Counted from the stretch's first letter, positions 26,192-34,465 are shown. The stretch: 64,000 bases of DNA from Novosphingobium panipatense (GCF_002149965.1 NZ_MSQB01000014.1:1-64000); one strand, 5' to 3'. Numbers and translations: made by a program. The notes: generated from the letters alone by a model not told the origin.

Positions 26192-27957
26192 CCGAACTGA
26201 ACCGCCAAAGCGCAAGCCGCATCGCCGCTGCCGTCAGGACGGGCGAAACCACAGCCCTGGCCGTAGCCGAGGATGCCCTGGCCCGCATCGAAGCCTACGC
26301 GGCCGTCCAGCCGCAGATCTGGATCAGCCGGGCCTCTCGCGAGGAACTGCTGGCTGCCGCTCGCGCCGTGGATGCGCGGGTTGCGGCAGGCGAAGACCTG
26401 CCGCTGGCCGGCGTGCCTTTCGCGGTGAAGGACAATATCGACGTCGCCGGTTTCGAAACGACGGCGGCCTGCCCCGCTTTCGCTTACGAGCCCGAAGCCG
26501 ACGCGGGGGTGATCGAGCGCCTGCTGGCGGCCGGCGCGGTCTGCGTGGGCAAGACCAATCTCGACCAGTTCGCCACCGGCCTCAACGGATCTCGCAGTCC
26601 TTATGGCATTCCGCGCAATGCCTCGAACCTTGCCTATGTCAGTGGGGGGTCCAGCTCGGGCTCGTCGATCGCGGTGGCGGCGGGGCTGGTGCCTTTCGCG
26701 CTCGGCACCGACACGGCGGGTTCGGGCCGCGTGCCTGCCGCCTTCAATCACCTGATCGGCATGAAGCCCACCAAGGGCCGCTGGTCCACGCGCGGTCTCG
26801 TCCCTGCCTGCCGCACCATCGACTGCATCACCGTCTTCACCGACGACACCGCCGACGCGCGTCTGGTGGACGCGGTGCTGGCCGGGTTCGACGTGGCCGA
26901 TCCCTATTCCAAGGCTTTGGCCGACAGCCCGCTCGCGGTGAAGCGCATCGGCGTGCCGCGCCGCGAACAGAGGGTGTTCTTCGGCGATGTCGAATCAGAA
27001 TATCTCTACGACCGGGCGCTGGAGACGCTGGCGACTCTGGGCGAGATCGTCGAGATCGACCTCGCCCCGCTGCTTGAAGCCGCGCAACTGCTTTACGGCG
27101 GCCCCTGGGTGGCCGAGCGCACCGCCGCGATGGAAGGCATCCTCGCCAGCAACCCGCGCGCCGTCGATCCCACGGTGCGCGCGGTGGTCGAGCCGGGCAA
27201 GGACATGAGCGCGGTCGAGCTGTTCAACGGCATCTACCGCATGGCCGATCTGAAGCGCCACGCCGACCTGCTGTGGGGCGAGATCGACATGCTGGCCTTC
27301 CCCACGACGGGCGCGACCTACCGCGTGGCCGAGATGCTGGCCGCGCCGGTGGCGCTCAACAGCAACCTTGGTCTCTACACCAATTTCGTGAACCTGCTGG
27401 ACATGGCCGCGCTGGCGGTTCCGGCGGGCATCCGCGCCAATGCCACGGGCTTCGGGATTACCCTGATCGGCCCCGCCGACACCGACCGCGCCCTGCTGGA
27501 CGCGGCCGACACGTACCTTGCGGCCGCGGATCTTCCCGCGCCGCCGCCACTCGATCTGGAGGGAAAGATGCAGACTGTTAAACTCGCCGTTGTCGGTGCC
27601 CACCTCAAGGACATGCCGCTCCACTGGCAGCTGACCAGCCGCGAGGCCGAATTCGTCGGCGCCTTCGAGACGGCGCCGAGCTACAAGCTCTACGCCATCG
27701 CCGATAGCGTGCCGCCCAAGCCCGCGCTGGTGCACGACGAAGACGGCGCGGCGATCAAGGTGGAAGTCTACGAACTGGGCGTGGCCGAGTTCGGCAGCTT
27801 CACCGTGGACGTTCCCGCTCCGCTCGCGATCGGCAACGTGACGCTGGCCGATGGCACCACCGTCAAGGGCTTCGTTTCCGAACCGCGCGCGCTGAACGGG
27901 GCGGAAGACATTACCCACCTTGGCGGCTGGCGCGCCTATATCGCCGGCAAGGCCTGA
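26188..27957 (+). CDS. atzF: Allophanate hydrolase
   Basis: A 589-residue amidase-signature enzyme with the Ser-cisSer-Lys triad: Lys81 (in FAVKDN), Ser155 (in GGSSSGSS) and Ser179 (in DTAGSGRVPA). Residues about 470-589 form the C-terminal allophanate hydrolase domain (starting VKLAVVGAHLKDMPLHWQL). It cleaves allophanate to ammonia and CO2, the last step of urea amidolyase and guanidine carboxylase routes. ATG 26188 overlaps the carboxylase stop; longer upstream readings overlap the carboxylase and are not real. The symbol atzF is used in the general sense; DUR1,2-type nomenclature would be equivalent. Confidence 0.9.
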   Translation: MTELNRQSASRIAAAVRTGETTALAVAEDALARIEAYAAVQPQIWISRASREELLAAARAVDARVAAGEDLPLAGVPFAVKDNIDVAGFETTAACPAFAYEPEADAGVIERLLAAGAVCVGKTNLDQFATGLNGSRSPYGIPRNASNLAYVSGGSSSGSSIAVAAGLVPFALGTDTAGSGRVPAAFNHLIGMKPTKGRWSTRGLVPACRTIDCITVFTDDTADARLVDAVLAGFDVADPYSKALADSPLAVKRIGVPRREQRVFFGDVESEYLYDRALETLATLGEIVEIDLAPLLEAAQLLYGGPWVAERTAAMEGILASNPRAVDPTVRAVVEPGKDMSAVELFNGIYRMADLKRHADLLWGEIDMLAFPTTGATYRVAEMLAAPVALNSNLGLYTNFVNLLDMAALAVPAGIRANATGFGITLIGPADTDRALLDAADTYLAAADLPAPPPLDLEGKMQTVKLAVVGAHLKDMPLHWQLTSREAEFVGAFETAPSYKLYAIADSVPPKPALVHDEDGAAIKVEVYELGVAEFGSFTVDVPAPLAIGNVTLADGTTVKGFVSEPRALNGAEDITHLGGWRAYIAGKA

Positions 27958-27986
27958 TCCGCAGCGTTCACCGAAGGGGGAAATCC

Positions 27987-28916
27987 ATGCGCACGTTCGT
28001 CACGATGCTTCTGGCCGCAAGTGCCGCCATGCCTTCGCTCGCCCACGCGGAAGACGTGATCCAGGTGCCGGGCTTCGCGGATTTCCTCGCGGTTGACGGC
28101 GATACGGTCTGGGCCACCAACAAGGGCCGGGTCGAGCAATGGTCGCGCGGGGGCAAGCTGGCCGAAGTGGCCATGGCGCATCCCTGCGGCGCCATGGCCA
28201 TCGCCGCCGGTTCGCTCTGGGTGGCCGATTGCGACGAGAAGGCCGTCAAGCGCATCGACGTGAAAACGGCCAAGCTGGTCGCCACGATCCCTACCGGCAT
28301 CGCCTCCAGCGGCGAACTAAACGTGGTGGCGGGCGATGGTTCGGTCTGGGTCGCCAGCGACAACGGCGCCGATGATCGCGGCGGCCTCGTTGCCCGCATC
28401 GATCCGGCGACGAACAAGGTCGCCGCCTCGGTCCCGGTCGATGCAGGCACCTGGTATCTGACTTACGGCTTCGGCGCGGTCTGGGCGGTGAGTGCGACGA
28501 AGCAGTCGCTCCAGCGCATCGATACCGCCACCAATGCCGTCACCGCCCGGACTCCGCTGGGCAAGGAACCGGGCTTCCTGGCTGCCGGCGAGGGCGGCGT
28601 CTGGGTGCAGGAGCAGGGCGACGGCACTGTCGCGCGCATCGATCCGGCCACCAATACGCTTTCCGGCCGCATCAAGGTGGGCCAGAACCTGAAGTGGGGC
28701 GATATCGATACCGGGGAAGGCAAAGTCTGGCTGCGTACCACCGACGATCAGGTCTTCGCGGTGATCGACCCGCAGGCGATGGCGGTAGAGGCGCGCAAGG
28801 GCAAGGCGGCGGGCAGCGGTGCCTTGCGCTGGACGCCGAAGGGCGTCTGGACCTCGGCGCATGACGAACACACGCTTTCCTGGTGGAGCGGGGCGGATTT
28901 GCAGAAGGCGCCCTGA
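27987..28916 (+). CDS. Periplasmic beta-propeller (YncE/Vgb-like)
   Basis: A 309-residue secreted protein with a signal peptide (about 1-20, ending SLAHA). The mature part has six or seven repeats of about 40 residues, with recurring GSVWV/GSLWV/GAVWA strands followed by (V/L)xRIDxATN(K/A/T). This is the pattern of YncE, Vgb and NHL-type propellers. No catalytic residues are assignable; the family includes lactonases, lyases and binding proteins. It begins 29 bp after the allophanate hydrolase gene and has GGGGGAAA upstream, so it is probably in the same transcript. Its link to nitrogen catabolism is only positional. Confidence 0.75.
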   Translation: MRTFVTMLLAASAAMPSLAHAEDVIQVPGFADFLAVDGDTVWATNKGRVEQWSRGGKLAEVAMAHPCGAMAIAAGSLWVADCDEKAVKRIDVKTAKLVATIPTGIASSGELNVVAGDGSVWVASDNGADDRGGLVARIDPATNKVAASVPVDAGTWYLTYGFGAVWAVSATKQSLQRIDTATNAVTARTPLGKEPGFLAAGEGGVWVQEQGDGTVARIDPATNTLSGRIKVGQNLKWGDIDTGEGKVWLRTTDDQVFAVIDPQAMAVEARKGKAAGSGALRWTPKGVWTSAHDEHTLSWWSGADLQKAP

Positions 28917-28991
28917 AAGGGAAAGGTGCGGGTGGTGAAGCCGCATATCCGCTCGCGCTGCGACGCCGGTCTGTTCTATCACCCTGATTCG

Positions 28992-29009
28992 ATGCCGGAC
29001 TATCGGCAT
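28992..29009. promoter_or_regulatory. Palindrome in the LysR regulator leader
   Basis: ATGCCG (28992-28997) and CGGCAT (29004-29009) are an inverted repeat with a 6-bp spacer, 37 bp before ATG 29047. It may be an autoregulatory LysR-type binding site. It also argues that an ATG at 29008, which would lie inside it, is not the start. Confidence 0.35.
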
Positions 29010-29046
29010 GGGACAGGGCGCCAATGACAAGAGTACGGAACGAGGC

Positions 29047-29985
29047 ATGAGCGAACGATCGCCGCTGACAGACAGGAAGTTCGCTAGCCGGGTGGACTGG
29101 AACCTGATGCGCACGTTCGTCGATATCGTGCGGGCAGGCGGCATCGGCGCGGCGGCGCGCCAGCTCAACAAGCAGCAGCCCAGCGTCAGCGCGGCGCTGA
29201 AGCGGCTGGAGGATCACGTCGGCGCCACACTGCTCCACCGCACCGCGGCGGGCGTGGAGATGACGGCGGCGGGCAAGGCGATGATGGCCTTGTGCGAGGA
29301 TATGCTGGAATCCGCGCGGATGATGCCGCACCAGATCGCCCAGGCGACCAAGCGTGTCGAAGGCGTGGTGCGCATCCAGATCGTCTCGGCCATCGTCTCG
29401 GCCGAATTCGACGAGGCGATCACCAGCTTCCACCGCCGCAATCCCGATATCCAGATCGAGATCAGGGTGTCCTCCTGGCGCCAGGTGCTGGACGCGCTGG
29501 AAGCGGGCGAAGTGGAAGTGGGGATCGGCTACGACAACAGCGTGCGCGGCAATCTGGTGTACGAGCCGCTGTTCGTCGAGCACCAGCAGCTCTATTGCAG
29601 CCGCAGCCACCCGCTGTTCGGCTATCGCATCACCCAGCCGAAGGAACTCAAGAGCGAGGCCTTCGTGCTCATGGGCGAGGGCGAGATCGAGATCATCACC
29701 CACTTGCGCCGCCGCTACCGGCTGGGCACCCGCGTGGCGGCCCTGGCCGACGACATGAACGAGGTTCGCCGCCTGATCCTCTGCGGCGTGGGGATCGGCT
29801 TCCTGCCCACTTCGGTCGTCCAGGCGGATGTCGAGAAGGGGCTGCTCTGGCCGCTGCTCCACGGCGATTTCGAACCGGGCTACGACATCTTCCTGCTCGC
29901 CCGCGCCGAGCCGGAGCGCGATACGGCCACGCAGCTGTTCGTGGACGAGGTTTTCCGCCGTATCCGTGCTCAACCCAGAGCATAG
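29047..29985 (+). CDS. LysR-family transcriptional regulator
   Basis: A 312-residue regulator. Residues about 17-77 form the winged helix-turn-helix (WNLMRTFVDIVRAGGIGAAARQLNKQQPSVSAALKRLEDHVG). Residues 100-300 form the periplasmic-binding-like effector domain (VRIQIVSAIVSAEFDEAI to GIGFLPTSVVQ). Its effector and targets are unknown. It follows the propeller gene on the same strand with a 130-bp gap containing a palindrome. It might act on the neighbouring catabolic or hydroxylase genes. The ATG at 29047 follows GAGG closely; an in-frame ATG at 29008 would add 13 residues. Confidence 0.88.
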   Translation: MSERSPLTDRKFASRVDWNLMRTFVDIVRAGGIGAAARQLNKQQPSVSAALKRLEDHVGATLLHRTAAGVEMTAAGKAMMALCEDMLESARMMPHQIAQATKRVEGVVRIQIVSAIVSAEFDEAITSFHRRNPDIQIEIRVSSWRQVLDALEAGEVEVGIGYDNSVRGNLVYEPLFVEHQQLYCSRSHPLFGYRITQPKELKSEAFVLMGEGEIEIITHLRRRYRLGTRVAALADDMNEVRRLILCGVGIGFLPTSVVQADVEKGLLWPLLHGDFEPGYDIFLLARAEPERDTATQLFVDEVFRRIRAQPRA

Positions 29986-30091
29986 GCCAGGGCATAAACC
30001 GGATCTATGTCTGCCATCGCGAATTCGCCTCTGTCTCGATGAGGGGCTTCGCTTCAGTCTAGTCTTATAGAGACAGGACAAGGGCGGGCAG

Positions 30092-30256
30092 GTGATCTTC
30101 AGAACCGGTTTCTCCGAAAAGCAGACGGGTCTCGCCGCGGCGATCCGCGCGTTCGGCGCCGCTCTGTTCAGGATTTTGCGCGACGGCATGGAGGCCCGCG
30201 CAGGCGCCGTCAGCGGCGCGCGTGATTTCGGCAACCGCCACCGGAGCCGCTGGTGA
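30092..30256 (+). CDS. Small 54-residue basic protein coupled to the next gene
   Basis: GTG 30092 opens a 54-codon frame (VIFRTGFSEKQTGL... to ...NRHRSRW) with AAGGG upstream. Its TGA overlaps the GTG start of the next gene (GTGA, 30253-30256). It has an amphipathic central helix (AAIRAFGAALFRILRDGMEARAG) and a basic C-terminus, and no signal peptide. The overlap and ribosome site support translation. No known family is recognised, and confidence is limited by its size. Confidence 0.5.
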   Translation: MIFRTGFSEKQTGLAAAIRAFGAALFRILRDGMEARAGAVSGARDFGNRHRSRW

Positions 30257-30678
30257 GCCTGGCCGTCATTCGTAAGATCGAACAGGTGCGCATGGGCCGC
30301 CGCTTTCTCGGTATCGCGCTCGGCGCCGCAACTGTGATTGCACTGTCGGCCCAACCGGCCTGGGCCGGATCCGGCAACAAGGCACGCCTGGTTTCCTGCG
30401 ATCAATCCGATTGCCTGTTGGTCTCCGGGTCGCGCGCCGATCCCGGCATGCTCGTTCGCGTGAACGGACATCCGGTGGAGGCGAAAGGCGGGCGCGACTG
30501 GAAAGTTCTTCTGCCGGTGCAGGATGTGCGCGCATGGTCGCGGCCGGGCGCGCGTGAAATCACCGTTACCACGACGCAGCCGGGCACAGATGACCCGGTT
30601 ACAAATCAAGTAGATCTGCCTATCGGCATGTTAGGGAGTATTACTGAACTAGCATATCTAGTAATACCACAGCGCTAG
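30253..30678 (+). CDS. Small secreted protein of unknown function
   Basis: A 141-residue protein starting at GTG 30253 (GGAG six bases upstream) with a signal peptide (about residues 14-38, ending QPAWA). An in-frame ATG at 30292 would give a shorter signal. The mature part has two close cysteines (SCDQSDC) and a compact beta-rich stretch (MLVRVNGHPVEAKGGRDWKVLLPV), and ends AT-rich. It looks periplasmic. No family function is recognised. Its last codons overlap an inverted repeat at 30638-30667. It is translationally coupled to the 54-residue frame upstream. Confidence 0.65.
   Translation: MSLAVIRKIEQVRMGRRFLGIALGAATVIALSAQPAWAGSGNKARLVSCDQSDCLLVSGSRADPGMLVRVNGHPVEAKGGRDWKVLLPVQDVRAWSRPGAREITVTTTQPGTDDPVTNQVDLPIGMLGSITELAYLVIPQR
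30638..30667. promoter_or_regulatory. Inverted repeat related to sites A-D but with wider spacing
   Basis: GTATTACT (30638-30645) and AGTAATAC (30660-30667) are a perfect 8-bp inverted repeat with a 14-bp spacer. Aligned on the 7-bp GTATTAC/GTAATAC cores the spacer is 16, two more than in sites A-D. It overlaps the 3' end of the preceding gene and lies 125 bp upstream of the UrcA-family gene. It may be a variant operator or an unrelated hairpin. Confidence 0.4.
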
Positions 30679-30791
30679 AGCGGCGCTACGGGCGCGAAAA
30701 CTGCCCGATATATTGCAAGATCTTCCCAAAAGCGCTATGGCGACGTCAGTCACCGTAGACGTGATCCTGTATCCGCGCTTTGGAGAAGATG

Positions 30792-31142
30792 ATGAAGACT
30801 GGCATTCTGGCGCTGGCATCGCTGGCTTTCGCGACCACCCTTTCCACCGGCACCGCCACTGCAGCGCCTGCGGGCACCAATCCTTTCGCGCGCGACCAGG
30901 CGGTCCTCGACCTCAAGGGCCTGGATCTTGCCACGGCGGAAGGGCAGCAGCGCCTTGCCATTCGCATGGACAGCGCGGCCCGTTCGGTCTGCGGCGAAAA
31001 CATGGCCAGCGTCCATCTTGCCGCCGAACGCAAGGCCCAGGAGTGCCGCACCGCCGTTCTTGCAGACATCCGCGACCGGATCGAGAATCGCCGCGCCGAT
31101 GCTTCCACGGCTGCGGCCACCAAGCTGGCTCTCGCGCGCTGA
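30792..31142 (+). CDS. UrcA-family secreted protein
   Basis: A 116-residue protein with a signal peptide (about 1-25, ending TATAAP) and the UrcA pattern: VLDLKGLDLATAEGQQRLAIRMDSAARSVCG, then a second Cys in QECRTAV and a C-terminal helix. UrcA proteins are common in sphingomonads and are presumed periplasmic; the function is unknown. ATG 30792 has GGAGA five bases upstream; TTG 30780 and ATG 30789 are in frame. A strong terminator follows. Confidence 0.8.
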   Translation: MKTGILALASLAFATTLSTGTATAAPAGTNPFARDQAVLDLKGLDLATAEGQQRLAIRMDSAARSVCGENMASVHLAAERKAQECRTAVLADIRDRIENRRADASTAAATKLALAR

Positions 31143-31194
31143 GAATCGCTTTGGCCGGACTTTGCTCCGGTCAGCCTCACCGGAAGGCCTTCCT

Positions 31195-31225
31195 GAAGCC
31201 TCCCTGCCAGCGGCAGGGAGGCTTC
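31195..31225 (+). terminator. Intrinsic terminator after the UrcA gene
   Basis: A perfect 14-bp stem (31195-31208 with 31212-31225), 3-nt loop, and a short TTTT shortly downstream. It is 52 bp after the stop codon. Confidence 0.8.
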
Positions 31226-31424
31226 ATGCGTTTTGGCGCGAGAATCTCCCCGAAACCCGCGCTGCACCGGCCTCTTCGACATAGACCGCATCTATGGACT
31301 GCATATCGCATTGGCATCTGGCGGGACCCTGCCGCTTTAACGATCCTCCCACCCAAGAACACGGGTGTTCCATCTCATTTCACCGCACCACCCGGTGGGC
31401 GGGAAATACCACGAGGGCAGGCGT

Positions 31425-32438
31425 ATGGAAGGCGTTCGCGTAGGTAAACGGATCATAGGCGGGCAGTCGCCGGTGACCATCGGTTGGGATAACATCCCGA
31501 AGGTGGAAGGCGGCCCGGTGAAGCAGTTCGTCTTCACCTGGTTCCAGCCGACCGTCCTCTTCGCGCTGATCGCCTTCTGGTACTATGCGCCCAATTCCAT
31601 CGCCAAGGCATCGACGGCGATCGGCATCGGCATCGGCTTCAAGGTCCTGCTGCTGTGCCTCGAATGGGCTTTCCCCCGCCACGAGAGCTGGCGCCTGACC
31701 TGGAAGGAACTCGCCACCGACCTGTTCTATGTCGGGTTGGGCTATACCATCCTGCGCCTGGTGGAGGACTACATCGGCGATGGCGCGATGATCGAGGCGA
31801 TCCTGCGCCAGTTCGATTGGGACAAGTTCGCCTGGTTCATGGGGATGCCGCTGCTGCTGCAGGCGTTCCTGATCGCCTTCATCTTCGATTTCGGGCAGTA
31901 CTGGATGCACCGCGGGATGCATAACTGGTACCCGCTCTGGCTGACCCATTCGGTCCACCACTACATCACCCAGCTGAACATCAACAAGGGCGCGGTCGGC
32001 AATCCGGTCGAACTGTTCCTGATCGGGCTGGGCATCGGCGGCTTCTTCGACTTCCTGCCGCGCGCTGCCCTGCTGGCGGGTGCCTTCGGCATGGCGATCG
32101 GGACTTACCAACACATCAACGTTCGCTTCAACACCCCGCGCTGGTGGCGCTTCCTGTTCAACACCACCGAACACCACAGCCTCCACCATTCGCAGGACTT
32201 CGAGGCGAGCCGCAGCAATTACTCCAATACCTTCATCTTCATCGACCGCATGTTCGGCACTTGCGTGGATGGCGAAGCCGAACTGCTGGGCATGGAAGGC
32301 GGCCGCCGCATGTCGATCAGCGAGCAGATGACCTTCCCCTTCACCGAAGGCTGGAAGACGATGAAAGAGAAGTGGGGGAAGGAGAAGTGGGGAAGCAGGC
32401 CGCATCTGGACGACGCGACGGCCATCCCCGCTGAATAA
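31425..32438 (+). CDS. Sterol desaturase / fatty acid hydroxylase superfamily membrane enzyme (copy 2)
   Basis: A 337-residue membrane protein and paralogue of the 13.6-kb enzyme, with the same His signature: HRGMH, THSVHHY, a later H in TYQHIN, and TEHHSLHHSQDFE. It has four or more hydrophobic segments and should be an inner-membrane di-iron oxygenase on a lipophilic substrate. The C-terminal tail is Lys/Trp-rich (EKWGKEKWGSRPH). ATG 31425 has GAGGGCAGG upstream and replaces a longer reading from 31365. No operator-like site was found upstream, so unlike copy 1 it is not an apparent member of the same regulon. Confidence 0.87.
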   Translation: MEGVRVGKRIIGGQSPVTIGWDNIPKVEGGPVKQFVFTWFQPTVLFALIAFWYYAPNSIAKASTAIGIGIGFKVLLLCLEWAFPRHESWRLTWKELATDLFYVGLGYTILRLVEDYIGDGAMIEAILRQFDWDKFAWFMGMPLLLQAFLIAFIFDFGQYWMHRGMHNWYPLWLTHSVHHYITQLNINKGAVGNPVELFLIGLGIGGFFDFLPRAALLAGAFGMAIGTYQHINVRFNTPRWWRFLFNTTEHHSLHHSQDFEASRSNYSNTFIFIDRMFGTCVDGEAELLGMEGGRRMSISEQMTFPFTEGWKTMKEKWGKEKWGSRPHLDDATAIPAE

Positions 32439-32486
32439 AATCGCCGCCCAAGGTCGCATCACAGCCCGCATCCAGAGAAAAACCAC

Positions 32487-33119
32487 ATGAACTCACGTTT
32501 CATCAATTGGATCTGGCAGGTCAGGGGCAGCCTGGCGCTCGCTCCGGGACAGACCAGCGACGACGTCTTCGACAGGCTTTCGCCGCTGTTTCGCCAGACG
32601 GGTACCAGCCACCAGCGGACCGGCGACAGCCTGACCTTTCGCAAGAAGGATCCCGCGGCGCAGGACAAGATGTCGGTGTTCGACGGCGGCGTATTGCAGA
32701 TCGAGCGGGAGTCCGCAGGCGCGGTGCTGCATTACAACCTGAACAGCCGCGCCTTGCTGCTCTGCTTTCTGGCGCCCTTGCTGTTCCTGGGTTTCGCACA
32801 GCTGACCATTCTGGCGGGCAAGTTCGAGAAGCCGCCCGTGGAATCCTCCGACCCGGCCAAGAAGGCGCAGGAAGAGGCGAAGAAGGCCCGGATGGAAGCC
32901 GCGAAGATGATCCAGAACCCGATCGACAAGGCCCTGGGCGCACCTGCGCCGGAAAAGCCCAAGAAGGACAAGGCCGCAGAAGAGAAGGGCAAGAAGAAGT
33001 CGCCCACTTCCGCTTATGTCTTCGCGGGCATCTTCGCGGCGCTCTACCTGGTGGGCCGCCTGCTGGAGGGCCGGCTGGTGAACTCTCTATTCAGGAAGAA
33101 GCTCGCCGGAGTAGGCTGA
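32487..33119 (+). CDS. Membrane protein of unknown function with Lys/Ala-rich central region
   Basis: A 210-residue protein with a globular N-terminal part (1-90), a transmembrane helix at about 88-108 (LLLCFLAPLLFLGFAQLTIL), a charged Lys/Glu/Ala-rich stretch (about 120-170, coiled-coil-like with KAQEEAKKARMEAAKM) and a second transmembrane helix near 175-195. Both ends would lie on the same side of the membrane. No family is recognised. It follows the membrane hydroxylase after 48 bp and may be co-transcribed. Confidence 0.65.
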   Translation: MNSRFINWIWQVRGSLALAPGQTSDDVFDRLSPLFRQTGTSHQRTGDSLTFRKKDPAAQDKMSVFDGGVLQIERESAGAVLHYNLNSRALLLCFLAPLLFLGFAQLTILAGKFEKPPVESSDPAKKAQEEAKKARMEAAKMIQNPIDKALGAPAPEKPKKDKAAEEKGKKKSPTSAYVFAGIFAALYLVGRLLEGRLVNSLFRKKLAGVG

Positions 33120-33239
33120 TACCCCGCCTGCGATGCCCCGGACCGCTGTTCTTTTCGTAACGGCAGCCGGGAAAACGGGGGTAATTCCCGATGCAGTAAT
33201 GCTCTCGTCTGCCGCACTCTTCCCATGCGGCGACTACAT

Positions 33240-33263
33240 CCTTCGGCGGGGTAGCGCCGAAGG
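33240..33263 (+). promoter_or_regulatory. Hairpin that partly covers a ribosome binding site
   Basis: A perfect 9-bp stem (33240-33248 with 33255-33263) with a 6-nt loop. Its 3' arm ends in GAAGG, which is the beginning of the Shine-Dalgarno sequence AAGGAGAAG ahead of ATG 33272. It could modulate translation of the outer membrane protein gene. Confidence 0.45.
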
Positions 33264-33271
33264 AGAAGACC

Positions 33272-34465
33272 ATGCCAAACAGGGCGAAAGCTGCCGGTCT
33301 GATCGCCGCAGTCCTTGCGGTCTTGTCCCTCGGCACGCCTGCGGCGGCGCAGAACAGCGTCGTGACGCAGATGGCGGGCGATACGGTGACGGCGGGCAAG
33401 GACCGGGCGGAAAACGGCCAGCCTGAAAGCGATCGGCCTGAAAGCAACCCAGGGGCGCCGAAGAAGATGAAGCCCGATCTTCTGGTCGTGCCGATCCCGA
33501 TGTCCAATCCCACGCTGGGCGCGGGTATCACCCTGGCCAGCGTCCTCTTCTACAACCCCAACGGATCGAGCGAGCCCTGGGTAACTGGCGGGGGTGCTTT
33601 CTATACCAGCAACAAGAGCTGGGGCGGCGGCGCGGTTCACAGCATGTCGCTGGCGCAGGACAAGGTCAAAGTCCTGCTGTTCGGCGGCTATGCCGATATC
33701 AACATGAACTTCTACGGCATCGGTGCCGCCGCGGGCGATCGCAACGTCTCGGTGAAGATGGACGACAAGGGCATGGTCCTGCTGGGACAGGCCCAGTACG
33801 CAATATTCAGGAACATGTATCTCGGTGTCCGCTACGAATATCTCGACGTCAACCAATCCATCAAGACCGAAAACCCGCTGTTTCCCGACCTCGACTTGCC
33901 GGGGAACCTGCTGGACAGCAGGATCTCCGGCATCGGGCCGTCCATCACTTACGACAGCCGGGACAGCCAGTTCGCGCCGCGCAAGGGGGCGAACCTTACG
34001 GCGGTAGGCCTGTTCAATACCGGGGCGCTGGGCAGCGACTTCACTTACAACAAGTGGCAGGCTGCCGCGAACGGCTATTTCCCGGTGACCTCCACGGGCA
34101 CATTGGCCGTTCACGGCAGCCTTTGCGCGGTTTCAAAGAACGGCCCGTTCTACGACATGTGCATGTACGGACAGGCCGGAGACCTGCGCGGCTACGAAAT
34201 GGGCCGCTACCGCGACCGCGCGATGTGGACCACCCAGATCGAATGGCGGCAGCATCTGGGCGGCAAGTTCGGCGGCGTGTTCTTCGCGGGCATGGGCGGG
34301 ATCGCGGACGATCTGGGCGAGATCGGGAACGGCAAGTTCCTGCCCGCCGTCGGCATGGGCCTGCGCTACAAGGCTTCGCAAGCGACGGGCACCAATCTCC
34401 GCCTCGATTTCGCGATGGGGCGGGATTCGCACGCCGTCTACTTCGGGATCGGCGAAGTGTTTTGA
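33272..34465 (+). CDS. BamA/TamA-family outer membrane beta-barrel protein
   Basis: A 397-residue protein with a signal peptide (1-26, ending PAAAQ) and a short linker, then a beta-barrel resembling the bacterial surface antigen (Omp85 barrel) domain: PIPMSNPTLGAGITLASVLFY, YDSRDSQFAPRKGANL, and a C-terminal ...YFGIGEVF ending in Phe. POTRA domains are absent, so it is not BamA itself; short barrels of this kind have unknown roles, perhaps in lipid or protein export. It is preceded by a hairpin over its ribosome site. Confidence 0.82.
   Translation: MPNRAKAAGLIAAVLAVLSLGTPAAAQNSVVTQMAGDTVTAGKDRAENGQPESDRPESNPGAPKKMKPDLLVVPIPMSNPTLGAGITLASVLFYNPNGSSEPWVTGGGAFYTSNKSWGGGAVHSMSLAQDKVKVLLFGGYADINMNFYGIGAAAGDRNVSVKMDDKGMVLLGQAQYAIFRNMYLGVRYEYLDVNQSIKTENPLFPDLDLPGNLLDSRISGIGPSITYDSRDSQFAPRKGANLTAVGLFNTGALGSDFTYNKWQAAANGYFPVTSTGTLAVHGSLCAVSKNGPFYDMCMYGQAGDLRGYEMGRYRDRAMWTTQIEWRQHLGGKFGGVFFAGMGGIADDLGEIGNGKFLPAVGMGLRYKASQATGTNLRLDFAMGRDSHAVYFGIGEVF

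Noticed and set aside
29008..29046. ATG 29008 as start of the LysR regulator
   Set aside because: It lies within a palindrome and lacks a ribosome site; ATG 29047 has GAGG nearby.
30031..30076. CTGTCTC/GAGACAG inverted repeat after the LysR gene
   Set aside because: The arms are 32 bp apart and no second copy was seen; considered a chance match.
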